64,000 nt of DNA, from contig NZ_FOLN01000004.1 of assembly GCF_900112395.1 (NCBI RefSeq), positions 1-64,000 on the forward strand, given 5' to 3'. Positions 33,603-44,400 of the stretch are shown piece by piece. The stretch comes from Algibacter lectus. Lineage in GTDB: Bacteria > Bacteroidota > Bacteroidia > Flavobacteriales > Flavobacteriaceae. The notes beneath the pieces were generated by a model. That model was not told the origin of the DNA, made no database searches, and was given only the letters and a program-made list of their open reading frames with translations. Every line of letters begins with the position of its first letter. The stretch's first letter is position 1. The position numbers and the translations under genes were made by a program.

Positions 33603-35702
33603 TTAATAATCGAAATACCAATTAAACAAATCGGTTCTAATTCCGAAATTCAACCAAACCGTATTATTCTTGAAAGTTGTGGCCGTAGTTGCCTCGGGAT
33701 TAAAATTTCTAACTGTAATATCGGTAAATAACTTCATATTAGACGCAGGGTTAATAACATAACCAGCCTGTAAATTTCCGTTAAAAACATTAGTTTTAAT
33801 GCCTTGCCCTACTTCTACTCCAGAATCGAATGGACGATCATTATAGTTTTTATAGATATCAGCGCCATAACTAAACCCATCTGTATCATCATTAAAATCT
33901 AAACCACGCACACCAAAAATTAACTTTGCATCGGCAAACCAGCGTTTATAATGATAACGACCAATAAATATAGCTTCACTAAAGTTCGCGCCCCACAAAT
34001 GTGCCATAGACTGATTATTATGTCCGTAATTTGTGGCTATCGTGTTATGTGAATATGTGTAAGGACGAATGCGATTATATTCAAATTGAAGCAGTAAATT
34101 TTCAACCTTAAAAGCATTAAAATACTTAACACCCAATTGATAGCCAAACTTGTTTTTCCAACTTCTCTCCCCCGCTTTTACATCAGCTAAAGAAAATTCG
34201 TCTAACACAAACTGACTATATAAGTTAATATTATCATTCCACTTATATTTTGCGGTAGCACCTATTACAGCATTTCCCGCATCTTGACCGGTTTCAAACT
34301 CTATAGCTCTATAAAAAATAATAGGGTTTAAATAATTAACATCAAAGCCACGATTATTAGTGTTACTCCAAATTACCGATTCAAATAAACCAAGATTAAA
34401 TCGCTTCGAAACATTCCAGCTTAAATAATGGTTAGCCATATATTTAGTTAAAAACGCACCGTCTTCAGTAACTTCTGGGCGTACATCTTTTAACCACATC
34501 CAGGTATTGGTATATTTTATTTTCCAAAACTTGGTGTTTAATTTAAGGAATGGGTGCGGACTAGCAACATCACTCAATAATAACGAACGATAACCATCAC
34601 CTATAAAATTTTTACCATGCCCAAATTGAATATTTATAAATTTTGCGGGTGCATAAGACATGTATGCCTCCGCAACAGGATAATCGTAAGAATCTGTTTT
34701 AAATCTTTTAGCAATACCACGCCCAGGAATAATAGCCGGATCTGGTCCGAAGGCTTTTAAACTTTCAGCATATCTATTTACATAATCTGCGAAACGTCCC
34801 TGACTTTCAAAAACAGAAGCATAAAAATTAAACTTTTCTCCCAAACCACCTTGAACCAAAAAACCTCGGGTATTATTATAAGTAGAACTGAACTCCGCAT
34901 CAGTGTCTTTACCAACTTCTAAATCGAAAATAGGGTCTATTGTAAACCAATAATCGTCACTTTGCAGTTGCACTAAATGTTCATTCCAAAGTTTTTGTCC
35001 GGCCCAAGTTGCAGTTTCACGCTGTAGAGCTTCTTTTTCTGCCTGAAAATCATAATAACTCGCTACATCATCATAAACAAAGGGTTTTGATGCCGTATGG
35101 CTATTGCTACCCACAACATTCATTTGCCTATCAAACTTAGCATAATCACTATGCGTAAACTGAATATTTAATTGACTGTTATAAGCTTTATTTTCGAAGG
35201 TCTTTAAATCATTATTTACTCTATCAAACTCTTGCTTGGCTTGTTGTTCTAACTTAGAAATTGGATTAATTGCTTCGCTTTCATCGATATCTAAATTCGT
35301 ATCTATCAAAGGAATTTTAATTTGAAGCGAATATTGTTTAAATGTAGGGCGCCCATTATAAGTTGCCGGTTTAATTTTTGGCAAACTTGAAAACACACGC
35401 TTAGCCTCATCTTTTAATTCATTATAAACCGCATCAACATACATCACCTGAAACCGACCTATTGTATCCACTTCAAAAAGAACCACAACTTCTCCTTTAT
35501 ATTTTTCTTTTTCAACCCTTACAGGCACCTTAAAACTATTATAGATGTGTGCATGTACTTGGTTATCGAAACATTTTTGTTGTTTACTGAATGAAATACT
35601 GTCACACCCTGAAAACACAGGAGGCTTTTCCGAATACGGATTGCCTTGAGTATAACCAACACATTGAGCCAAAATGAAAACTAGGAAAAGAAATTGCTTC
35701 AT
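33603..35702 (-). CDS. remB: RemB-like outer-membrane protein with N-terminal TonB-C-like domain
   Basis: A 699-residue protein from the ATG at 35700-35702; a GTG one codon upstream is also possible. A signal peptide ends near CVGYTQG. Residues about 28-118 resemble the C-terminal domain of the two TonB proteins encoded next door (PPVFSGCD, KCFDNQVHAHIYNSFKVPVR, GEVVVLFEVDTIGRFQVMYV, VFSSLPKIKPATYNGRP). From about 200 onward alternating aromatic strands make an outer-membrane barrel related to capsule assembly Wzi proteins (YDYPVAEAYMSYAPAKFINI, FIGRYHYKRWFADAKLIFG). Flavobacterial RemB, linked to gliding motility, has this general character; I recognise it by overall features, not by alignment, so the gene name is tentative. 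Confidence 0.6.
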   Translation of the reverse strand: MKQFLFLVFILAQCVGYTQGNPYSEKPPVFSGCDSISFSKQQKCFDNQVHAHIYNSFKVPVRVEKEKYKGEVVVLFEVDTIGRFQVMYVDAVYNELKDEAKRVFSSLPKIKPATYNGRPTFKQYSLQIKIPLIDTNLDIDESEAINPISKLEQQAKQEFDRVNNDLKTFENKAYNSQLNIQFTHSDYAKFDRQMNVVGSNSHTASKPFVYDDVASYYDFQAEKEALQRETATWAGQKLWNEHLVQLQSDDYWFTIDPIFDLEVGKDTDAEFSSTYNNTRGFLVQGGLGEKFNFYASVFESQGRFADYVNRYAESLKAFGPDPAIIPGRGIAKRFKTDSYDYPVAEAYMSYAPAKFINIQFGHGKNFIGDGYRSLLLSDVASPHPFLKLNTKFWKIKYTNTWMWLKDVRPEVTEDGAFLTKYMANHYLSWNVSKRFNLGLFESVIWSNTNNRGFDVNYLNPIIFYRAIEFETGQDAGNAVIGATAKYKWNDNINLYSQFVLDEFSLADVKAGERSWKNKFGYQLGVKYFNAFKVENLLLQFEYNRIRPYTYSHNTIATNYGHNNQSMAHLWGANFSEAIFIGRYHYKRWFADAKLIFGVRGLDFNDDTDGFSYGADIYKNYNDRPFDSGVEVGQGIKTNVFNGNLQAGYVINPASNMKLFTDITVRNFNPEATTATTFKNNTVWLNFGIRTDLFNWYFDY

Positions 35703-35805
35703 CACTTAATTGAGGATTGATAAATAATATAAAATATATTTAAGCTCGAAAGATACTATATTTTTTATATTCTGCACGGCAACTGTATCAGTTCCTTCAA
35801 ACAAC

Positions 35806-35837
35806 AAAGCCGTTAACCTATATAGGCTAACGGCTTT
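35806..35837 (-). terminator. Terminator after second tonB gene
   Basis: AAAGCCGTTA (35806-35815) pairs with TAACGGCTTT (35828-35837). On the minus strand it is followed by a T-rich GTTGTTTG, 25 bp past the tonB stop. Confidence 0.7.
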
Positions 35838-35861
35838 TAGATAATTTTATTGAGTATTTTA

Positions 35862-36653
35862 TTACTGCACACTAAACGCTATTGGTAAGGTATAAATAAC
35901 ACCTACATTTTTGTCTCGTTGTTTTCCTGGCGTCATTTCCGGAATGTTATTAATAACACGCTCAGCTTCCTTCTCTAAATCAGGATGTGTTCCTCGAGTT
36001 TTAATATCGGTAACACGACCAGTTTTATCAATTTTAAACTGAGTTCTAATCACCTGTTTTCCAGACAAACCAAGCTCGCTACCTAAATTAGTATCAAATT
36101 TTCTCTGAACCAACTTTGTTATTTTCTCAGACATACATTTACGTTTATCTAAGTTTGTTTTTTTGTTTTCGCATCCCGGGTAAACAGGCACTTCTTCAAC
36201 GCTAACAAAATCTACTGGAGGCTCATCGGCTGGAGGGCCTTCAACAACAATATCACCAATAGCAATAGGCTTAGACGTTGTATTCTGATCGGCCGTTTTA
36301 ATATTCATAGCCTCCTCAAACGGCGCATCATTATCGACTTCTTCTACCTTATCAATTAACTTAGTTGATTTTTTAGGTTCTGGCTGAACCTCTTTTACTG
36401 GTTCAACATAAATTTTAAAGTTTTCAATTCGAATCTCCTCAGGGTCGGGTTCAAAATTGAAACTACTTTCCTTAGGGATTTCCGACTCAAACTTCATTTC
36501 AAAAAGACCATACACCATAAACAAACAGATGATTAAGCCCACCTGAAAGTAAAGCGTGGAGTTTTTTTGTAAATTTGCATCATGCTTTTGCGATTTTTTC
36601 ACGATTTGCTCATTTTGCCGAATGAGTTCGTGAGTTTTCTTTGGATTACTCAT
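35862..36653 (-). CDS. tonB: Energy transducer TonB (second copy)
   Basis: A 263-residue TonB-family protein. One membrane segment lies at about residues 33-50 (TLYFQVGLIICLFMVYGLF) after a basic cytoplasmic tail. A periplasmic linker rich in Pro, Glu and Lys follows, and the C-terminal domain is at about 165-262 (VPVYPGCENKKTNLDKRKCM, TQFKIDKTGRVTDIKTRGTH, VINNIPEMTPGKQRDKNVGV). It would couple inner-membrane proton force through ExbB/ExbD to outer-membrane receptors such as the SusC proteins; that pairing is not shown by the sequence. It lies 128 bp after a paralogue, with a terminator between them, so it may have its own promoter. Confidence 0.9.
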   Translation of the reverse strand: MSNPKKTHELIRQNEQIVKKSQKHDANLQKNSTLYFQVGLIICLFMVYGLFEMKFESEIPKESSFNFEPDPEEIRIENFKIYVEPVKEVQPEPKKSTKLIDKVEEVDNDAPFEEAMNIKTADQNTTSKPIAIGDIVVEGPPADEPPVDFVSVEEVPVYPGCENKKTNLDKRKCMSEKITKLVQRKFDTNLGSELGLSGKQVIRTQFKIDKTGRVTDIKTRGTHPDLEKEAERVINNIPEMTPGKQRDKNVGVIYTLPIAFSVQ

Positions 36654-36712
36654 AATTATTAAAATTTAAATGTTAATATTATGATAAAGTTGCAATAAGC
36701 ATACCAAAAAAG

Positions 36713-36742
36713 AAATCCCGCTACAGAAATGTAACGGGATTT
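36713..36742 (-). terminator. Terminator between the two tonB genes
   Basis: AAATCCCG (36713-36720) pairs with CGGGATTT (36735-36742), extended inward by TACA and TGTA. T-rich sequence follows on both sides. A second small hairpin, GCTGTT-GTTT-AACAGC, lies at 36755-36770. Confidence 0.8.
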
Positions 36743-36781
36743 TATATTTATTGTGCTGTTGTTTAACAGCTGAAAAGAAAT

Positions 36782-37501
36782 TTAATCTTGAACTTGGAAT
36801 ACAATAGGTAAAGAGTAAGGCACTGTTACTGCTTTTCCACGTTGCATACCTGGCTTCATTTTAGGCAACATGTTAATAACACGTGCTGCTTCTTTTTCTA
36901 AACCTGGGTGTGGTGCTCTTGAACGAACTCCAACAACATTTCCTGTTTTGTCGATTTTAAAGATAACGTTAATACGTTGTCTTCCCGATAAACCTAATTC
37001 ACTAGCTAATTCAGTATTAAACTTTTTAGTAACGAATTTTTGAATTTTTTCAGACATACAAGCTTTCTTAGCTGCGTTGTTACCTTTTTCGCAACCTGGA
37101 AAAACAGGTACATTTTCAATAACAGCAAAAGGCACTTCGATATCTTCTTCAACCTCTACAACTTCTACTTCTTCAACCTCAACAATTTCTGTTTCTTGAT
37201 CAACTTCAGTAGACTCTATAATAGTTTCCTCGATTTCCACTTCATCCTCAACAATCTCAATAACATCTGGAGCTGCTGGTGGCGGTGGCGGTGGTGGAGG
37301 CGTTTGCATTAGATTAGTAATTGGAATTTCTTCCTCTTCTATTTCGTCCATACTTACCACTCCTATATCGGTAATTACGTCATCATAAGTTTTGAAATTA
37401 ATAGCATAGTTCGTTAAGAATAACATTAACGCTAAGCCGATTGCAAAATACAGTGAACTGTTACGTCCAACATTTGCTTTAGGATTTTTTTTAGGTTCCA
37501 T
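36782..37501 (-). CDS. tonB: Energy transducer TonB (first copy)
   Basis: A 239-residue TonB-family protein. The membrane anchor is at about 15-32 (SLYFAIGLALMLFLTNYAI). A run of prolines near 68-75 and a long stretch of Glu and Val (EDEVEIEETIIESTEVD) span the periplasm. The C-terminal receptor-binding domain is at about 130-238 (ENVPVFPGCEKGNNAAKKAC, INVIFKIDKTGNVVGVRSRA, MLPKMKPGMQRGKAVTVPYS). It is a paralogue of the neighbouring TonB, sharing the ASELGLSG-R/K-Q block almost exactly. The acidic linker differs from the usual Pro-Lys linker of enterobacterial TonB but is common in flavobacteria. Confidence 0.92.
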   Translation of the reverse strand: MEPKKNPKANVGRNSSLYFAIGLALMLFLTNYAINFKTYDDVITDIGVVSMDEIEEEEIPITNLMQTPPPPPPPPAAPDVIEIVEDEVEIEETIIESTEVDQETEIVEVEEVEVVEVEEDIEVPFAVIENVPVFPGCEKGNNAAKKACMSEKIQKFVTKKFNTELASELGLSGRQRINVIFKIDKTGNVVGVRSRAPHPGLEKEAARVINMLPKMKPGMQRGKAVTVPYSLPIVFQVQD

Positions 37502-37562
37502 AAATTTAATTAGTTTATCAAGATTGCTAAAATAACTATTTATTTGTCAAAAAAACAAGTCT

Positions 37563-37940
37563 TTATTGCTTTTTAACTTGTAATTTGTTTATTCGCCACA
37601 ATATCAAAGCTGTGAGTAATGCTCCCAAGGAGTTTGCTACTACATCATAAATATCCATGGCGCGATAGTCCGTCATAGTATCTTGTAACACCTCAATAAC
37701 TATACCAAAAACAACAGCAAATACAGTTGCATATAATAAAGCTTTCATTTTTTCCAACTTAAAGTTGAAAATAAACGCAGCATACCATAAAACAGTAAAA
37801 GCAGCATAGGCTCCAAAATGGAAAATTTTATCTCCATTAGAAACATCTACTTTTGGCATATCTTTAAGAGACATTAAACAAGCTGCTGTTAAAGCAACAG
37901 TATATAATACCGCTAAGACTATTGCCGATTTTTTAAGCAC
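37563..37940 (-). CDS. VanZ-family membrane protein
   Basis: About 125 residues with four hydrophobic segments ([68 protein letters not shown]). The conserved VanZ-like features are [12 protein letters not shown] and GIVIEVLQ followed by [15 protein letters not shown] choose the GTG at 37938-37940 as start; it overlaps the last codons of gcvH by 8 bp, while a TTG one codon upstream is the alternative. This arrangement implies translational coupling with gcvH. VanZ proteins are named after a teicoplanin-resistance factor, but flavobacterial members have no known role. Confidence 0.85.
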   Translation of the reverse strand: MLKKSAIVLAVLYTVALTAACLMSLKDMPKVDVSNGDKIFHFGAYAAFTVLWYAAFIFNFKLEKMKALLYATVFAVVFGIVIEVLQDTMTDYRAMDIYDVVANSLGALLTALILWRINKLQVKKQ

Positions 37941-38313
37941 CAATTAATGCTTTATAACCGTCTGCAGACATTAACCCATCGATTTGAGAAACATCAGAAC
38001 ATTTTACTTTAATCATCCATCCAGCTCCGTAAGGATCTGTATTTACATTTTCTGGTTCATCTTCTAAAGTTTCATTAAACTCTATAATTTCACCTGAAAC
38101 TGGTAAAAATAAATCTGAAACCGTTTTTACAGCTTCTACCGTTCCAAAAACTTCTTCAGCTTCTAAAGTTTCATCAAGAGTTTCTACCTCAACATAAACA
38201 ATATCACCTAACTCGCTTTGTGCAAAATCGGTAATACCAATAGTTACAACATCGCCGTCAACCTTTACCCACTCGTGGTCTTTTGTGTACTTTAATTCTG
38301 ATGGAATATTCAT
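37933..38313 (-). CDS. gcvH: Glycine cleavage system H protein
   Basis: A 126-residue lipoyl carrier protein that shuttles the aminomethyl group between the P, T and L proteins of the cytoplasmic glycine cleavage complex. Lys63 in [20 protein letters not shown] is the lipoylated lysine. The start [20 protein letters not shown] and the ending [15 protein letters not shown] pattern are typical and the length is normal. Its own promoter lies 58 bp upstream, so it need not depend on sprA read-through. VanZ is coupled downstream. Confidence 0.96.
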   Translation of the reverse strand: MNIPSELKYTKDHEWVKVDGDVVTIGITDFAQSELGDIVYVEVETLDETLEAEEVFGTVEAVKTVSDLFLPVSGEIIEFNETLEDEPENVNTDPYGAGWMIKVKCSDVSQIDGLMSADGYKALIGA

Positions 38314-38370
38314 TTTATTTTTATTTATTAAATACGATTAATATGTAAAACTAATTTTTATAAGTTTTCA

Positions 38371-38401
38371 CAAATGTATTTATTCAATATTGATTTTCAA
38401 A
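38371..38401 (-). promoter_or_regulatory. Promoter of gcvH-vanZ
   Basis: On the minus strand TTTG (38398-38401), 19 bp and TACATTTG (38371-38378) match the consensus, just after the sprA stop and before gcvH. Confidence 0.65.
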
Positions 38402-38412
38402 TAGATTAGTTG

Positions 38413-41400
38413 TTAATTCCCAAAATTATATCTGATGGTAAAACCAGAACGAATAGTTGTTAATGGAAACGCCGTAGAAATAGCATATTCAGAGAAAGAA
38501 TAGTCGAAATAAAAGATACCTGTTAGGTTTTTACTAAAGGCATAATCGGCCGAATATTTTAATCCCCAAATGGTTTGACCAGAAGTAACTTGATTGTTTT
38601 CTAAATCTAAATAACGAATAATAGTTTTATTATCACGAATCGAGATATCTGCCTTCATATTTAAATCGCTCACAATGCGTTTTTGCGGACCAGCAAGATT
38701 CGACCTAATTCTTAAATCTTTTATTCTATATCCTAAACCTAAAATGAATTCGTTACCGATAATCTCAGTCATTAAATTATTATCGAAACTTAATGATAGT
38801 AAACGGTCCTTTTTAATTTCAGCTAGAATTTTTACAGAATTTTTCATTTCCATATCTATTCGTACTAACGGACTAAACATTTCTGTTAAGTTTATATTAC
38901 TAAACAAACGCTCGTTTTTATAATTCCCAGATTGATCTTTAGTATCGTCTGGTTGATCATCATAAGGCTGAGAAAAATCAACTTCGTTGTAATCTAAATT
39001 AGTTTGAAACTGATTAATAGTATAAGTAGATCGGTAACCATGCGTTAATGAAAAACGCTTAAAACGCTTTTTAAACCACGCCATTTTCATGAAACCAGAA
39101 TATTTTAAATCCCAGTTAGGAATTGGAACATCTCTAAAAGCACTAGTATTTACTTTATTTGCATCTGTACCTGTATATGCCGCTAAGAACGCTGGCAGCA
39201 ATACATTTTGACTGTTTTTACCAAAACCTTTTGGATAGCCATCATCATCTAAATCGTTTACATCGGCTCCATTTTGAGTTGCTAAACGGCGCGCAATAAT
39301 AAGTCGGTTACTTCTAAAATCATTAAACGCATCAGACACGGTTTCATCACTTTTACTAAAAGCTGTTTTAATTAAAAGTGTAGATATATTAAAATTCCCG
39401 AATGTATTTGGTGTTAAGCCAACATACTGATTATCGTTATTAACATCTACTCTATAATTTTCAGTGAAGTTTTTATAATAAGTTCTATTACCAACAATAT
39501 CAATTTTTAAATCTTTTACAGGCTCTAAACTTGCAGAAACATCTAACTGTTTTGTATTAGTAGATGTAAATTGCTGATTAAAATCTTGATACAAAGTAAG
39601 CCAACCGTTTCTTGCCGCTAAACTTCTAATATCAGCCTGACTACCAAAAGTGTAACCAAAAGTAGGTTTAAGTGTCCCTAAAAAACCAGGTGTTTGTGTG
39701 TAACCTGGTAAGTATGTTCCGTTATTTTCAGAGTAATTAAACTGCACTCTTTTAACTGATGTTAATATATCTATACCCGCATTTAATAGCTTAGTAGTCG
39801 ATTGGCTTTTAACTTTAGGTTGCTTTTTATCTTTTGCAGACGATTTACTAGTTGGAGGTCCCGTTGTTCTTGTTCGCACACGTCTAATTGGCTTTTTAAC
39901 CAACCCAATATATTTATACAACTTATTCATATCTAAAGATGTATTAATATTATGTGTGTTGGCATTTTGAATGGTGTTACCCAAATCGTAAGTTTCGCCA
40001 TCTAGTTCAAGACTGCCATATAAATCAGATCCTTTTTGCCATTGAAAGTTACCCGTATATTGGTAAGTAGCATTAACAAAACTAAATGTTGGAATTTTAT
40101 TAATTGGTAATTGATATGTTAACCCAAGGTTTTGCATTTGCCTGTTTGGATCTCCAAAATCCAAAAAGCCATCCCAAACATCAAGCGTTGGATCTTGTTC
40201 CCCATTAATAATATTGTCTTGAAAATAATTACGAACAATGTTATTGTTAGAAGCTGTAAAGTTAAACTGAAGTGACTCGGTTAAATTGTAATTTACAGTA
40301 TATTGAAAATCGAAAGTATAATTTCGCCTAAATAATTCTTCAATTTCAATATTTGATCCACCAGATAAATCGGCATCTCTAAATTTTTGTCTATTAAACT
40401 GACGGTTTAAATCCGTATTAATTGTAAAGCTTGAAGGCAGCAGGTTTAAGTTGAAATCTTTTAAAATCTTCCAATATTTTCCAGTAAATAAAGAATCGTT
40501 CTTTTTAAAAGGCTGAATAGTTACAGGGTTGAAGTTATGCGCATAATTTGCACCAACACGAACTGTTTTACTAACTGAGTTTTCTATTTCGAAATCGCGA
40601 TGTTCTACTTTATTATAAGAATAGTTTAAAGTAACATTCTCTACATCGTAAAAACGCGGTTTTGCATCTCCCGTTCTATTTTTTCGAACTCCAATTAAAT
40701 TGATACTTTGGCGCTTGGTATAATCTTCAGATTGTTTTTTAATTTTATCCTTATCCACTTCAGTTTCGGCAGCATCTAATCGAGAATCTAAAGTTAAATC
40801 TTCGTAGAATTGATCGTATTTTGGCGTAATTAATTCTTCACTTTGCCCGTAATTAAATGGTATTTGAATACCCCATTTTTTCGGTAACAACTGTCCCACG
40901 TTAACATTGGTAACCACATCGTATTGTTTAACATCTTCTAAACTACGTTGACTTGGTCCTTGCTCTATCGCTCCAAAACCAGAAGTACTTTGACTTCCAG
41001 TTGCGCTAATACTAGCAAAATCGGCTAAGTTGGTATCCATACTTACTACAGCAGCCCAACCACCTTCGTTATCCATATCAGATAAGCGCATTTCGTTAAA
41101 CCAAACAGCTCCACAAACATCACCTTTATCTCTAGAAATATTTTTAACACCAACCATAAGGGTTCTAATGTCTCCAAAATTTGGATTTCCTTTAATACCT
41201 ACACGATGTTGCCCTAGTGTATAACCACTAAATTCATCGGACACTATTCGAATATCATCTCCTATAACATCATAAAATGTTGGATCTTCGTTAGCCAAAG
41301 AACTATCTGAAATTCCCTGAGCTTTAACTTTACCTAAAATTTCAATAGGAATATTAATTTCATTAGCTGTTGGCCACAACCCTTCTCTTGTTGTAGATTG

Positions 41401-44400
41401 AGAAACTTGTAATGGTATTTCTATTTGATAGTAATTCTCTGTTAAATCATTACCCATTCTAATAAACCCGACTAGCTCTTCATCATCTAAATTACCAGAA
41501 TCATCATCATCGGCATGCATAAACATTCTTAAACGTTTATACTGACGCATATCGAAACTAACATTTTTATAAACTGCTCTAGAGTCTTCGGCTTCTAAAT
41601 CACAAGCCTTAAGTACCAACGACTGTTCATTTTGCTCAACTACCGTATTGTTATTATAAAGTTCTTCAGGTTCGATTCCCGGAGGTCTCTCATAACTTCC
41701 ATCGTTTTCAATAGTACCAATAATTTCAACAGAAAAATCAACACTCGAATCATAAGGTATATCATCGTTCAAAGTCTGTGCGTATCGACGCCAATCACTT
41801 CTCACTAAATCTAAAGTTCCAAAACGAAAAATAGTAGGTTGAACAAAATCTTTTAGATATATTCTTGAAAAACGTACCGAACGTAAATCACTAATACCTC
41901 CAACAGCAACTCTATCATTCCCTTCAACAGGAATTCTAATTTGGTACCATCTTACGTTAACACTTTCTCCGTTTGGTAAGGCTCTAGGTTGTTCTTTAAA
42001 ATCTCTTAAATATTCTTTTAAAGGATTGGCATCTGAAATATTATCGAATTCCGTACTTGATTTTGGTAAATATTGTGGCTGAATATCTAATTCATATTCA
42101 TAATAACTATCAATCGTGTTCATGGTGTTATCACGATTAATATCTTCTACATCAGGCTGTGTATTAGCACCACGATCGGTATCACTAAATGTATCTGGGG
42201 TATTGCCTTCAACCCCATTATATTTTTTATAACGATCAAAAATATCTCCTTCAGCATTTAAAAAATACTCGTAATTATCATTTGCAGGATCATCTAAACC
42301 ACTGTAGTTACTATAGATTGCGGTAAGCTCTGGATCGTCGGCAATTACTGGTGTTTCTCCAGAATCAGGATATCCGTCGTAACCAACATCTTGATTAGTG
42401 CGTTCATCTCCTGTAGAATCGAATGCATAAATTAAAGATTGGTTTTGAGGTACAACCGTTCCCCAAGCTGTTTTTTGAAGCAAATCGATATTACCATCAT
42501 CAGGCAATCCGTTTTCGTATAACTTTCTACCATCTTTTATAATATCTTCTGAGATATTTCCTAAGTTAAAAACTAGTTTACCACCGGGATTGGTTTGATT
42601 TTCTTGAAAAGGATCTTGTAACCAAAACTCTATATACTCTACGTTTTGTTGTTCAAAATCTGTTGAAGTTAGCTGGCGCGTAATACCCGCCCAACTATCT
42701 CTAGCTTCTACACTATCTATACCATCGGCAGCAGCAGGATCATAATTGTAAGGCCCACGCTCTTGTGGATAATATGCTAAGTCTAACGTGTAAATTACAG
42801 AATTTTGCCCTTGTACTAAATCACGATCTGGAAACAACTCGTTTATAAAAACACGACTTGTGTAAAGGCTAGACATATCTTCATCTGTAATGTCATCTGG
42901 CCTTTGGCTTGTATAAAAAATAGGATCTATAGAATACCAGTTTAACATGGCACGTTGGTAACCATTTTGAATACCATTATCATCCTCATTTCCATTAGTA
43001 GGTGTATTTAAGCCAACAGGTCTACTAGATAAAAACCAAGATTGTTGCGAACGTAAATCTATTGAATTTTGCGATCCTTCAAAATCGTCTATGTAAGATG
43101 TAGCCTCTCCATTTAAGTTAGTTCCGCTTGGAGAACCCGGCAGTAAATAGGCCACCTCACCACGTACAGAAAAATTAGATTCGGCATCGGTATCTATATT
43201 TGGCAACTTATTAACCAAGCGTGTTAAAAATGGAACTTGGGTTGCGTAATTTCCATTAAACCCTACAATAGTATTATTTATAGGCTCGGTACCATAATTA
43301 GCTTTTTGAGTAATTGGCCGTTCATTTAAATTTAAAAACGTTCCGCCTAAAACAAAATTCTCATTAAACTTGTGTTCTACATTTATACCTGTAAAACGTT
43401 TAGTTTGCTGACCAAAAACAGCATTGTTTTCTGTTGAAACTTCAATTGGTGTATTCGAAGCTTTTAAAGATTCATCTAAAATTTGAACCTGCCCTAACTG
43501 ATAATTTACAGTATAATCTATACCTTCAACTAACACTCGTCCGCCAGCCGTAACTCTCACAGATCCTGGTGAAAGATTAAAACCACCAATAGAAATACCA
43601 TCGCCACCAGATGATTTATAACGTCCTTTTAGTTTGAATTTATTCTTTTCGTTTTCGTCTAAAGCTTTTGTTTTTGTACTTTTATACAGTACATCGTAAA
43701 CATATTTTTCTTGATTTTCGTTGTATGATGCATCATTTTCATAATCACCACCACCTAAAACATCAAATAAATATTCTCCAAAAGGTTCTGCATTCGGGAA
43801 AATAATTTGCCCATTTTGCGAAAGTACTGTTATACCTTCTACAAAGTCGAAAAAACCATCACCACTTGTTTGCGGATCATTGTTATAGTTTAATTTATCT
43901 AAATTAAACACACGCAAAAGCGGTTGTTCATTTAATGGTTTCTCTCCTGGTAATGGATCAGGAAAATCTGTTGTTCCAACCGGTGTAATGTAGTTTAAAG
44001 GAGAGGCTTCATTATAAAAGATATTCAATTTAAAATCTTCCGAACTTAAATTATAAGCACCCGTGTCGTAGATGTTTTTCATCATTAAATCCCAGATAGG
44101 AAGATCGACATTTGTAATACTACTTTTTAATAATTTCACCACTAAATTACTATTTACAACCTGAGTAACATCCCCACTTGTATTTGTAGTAACATCGGTA
44201 GCAGAAACACCATCGTTAGCAAATTCACCAACCTGATACACCTCACCACCTATAGTATATTGAAAGGCAACAGCCAATACTTCATCACTATTTAAACGTT
44301 GATTTAAGGAGATATAACCTAACTCTGTATTTAAACTATATTCCGAACCTTCGGTTAATTTTCTTGCGTTTTCTAGAGTCGAATAATCAAAACCTTCATT

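Noticed and set aside
37040-37312. A 90-codon plus-strand frame inside the first tonB gene
   Set aside because: Low-complexity shadow of the acidic, proline-rich tonB linker.
41527-41541. TTAAACGTTTA inside sprA as a LacI operator
   Set aside because: It lies deep in coding sequence and lacks the flanking TTGC and GCAA arms; a chance match in AT-rich DNA.
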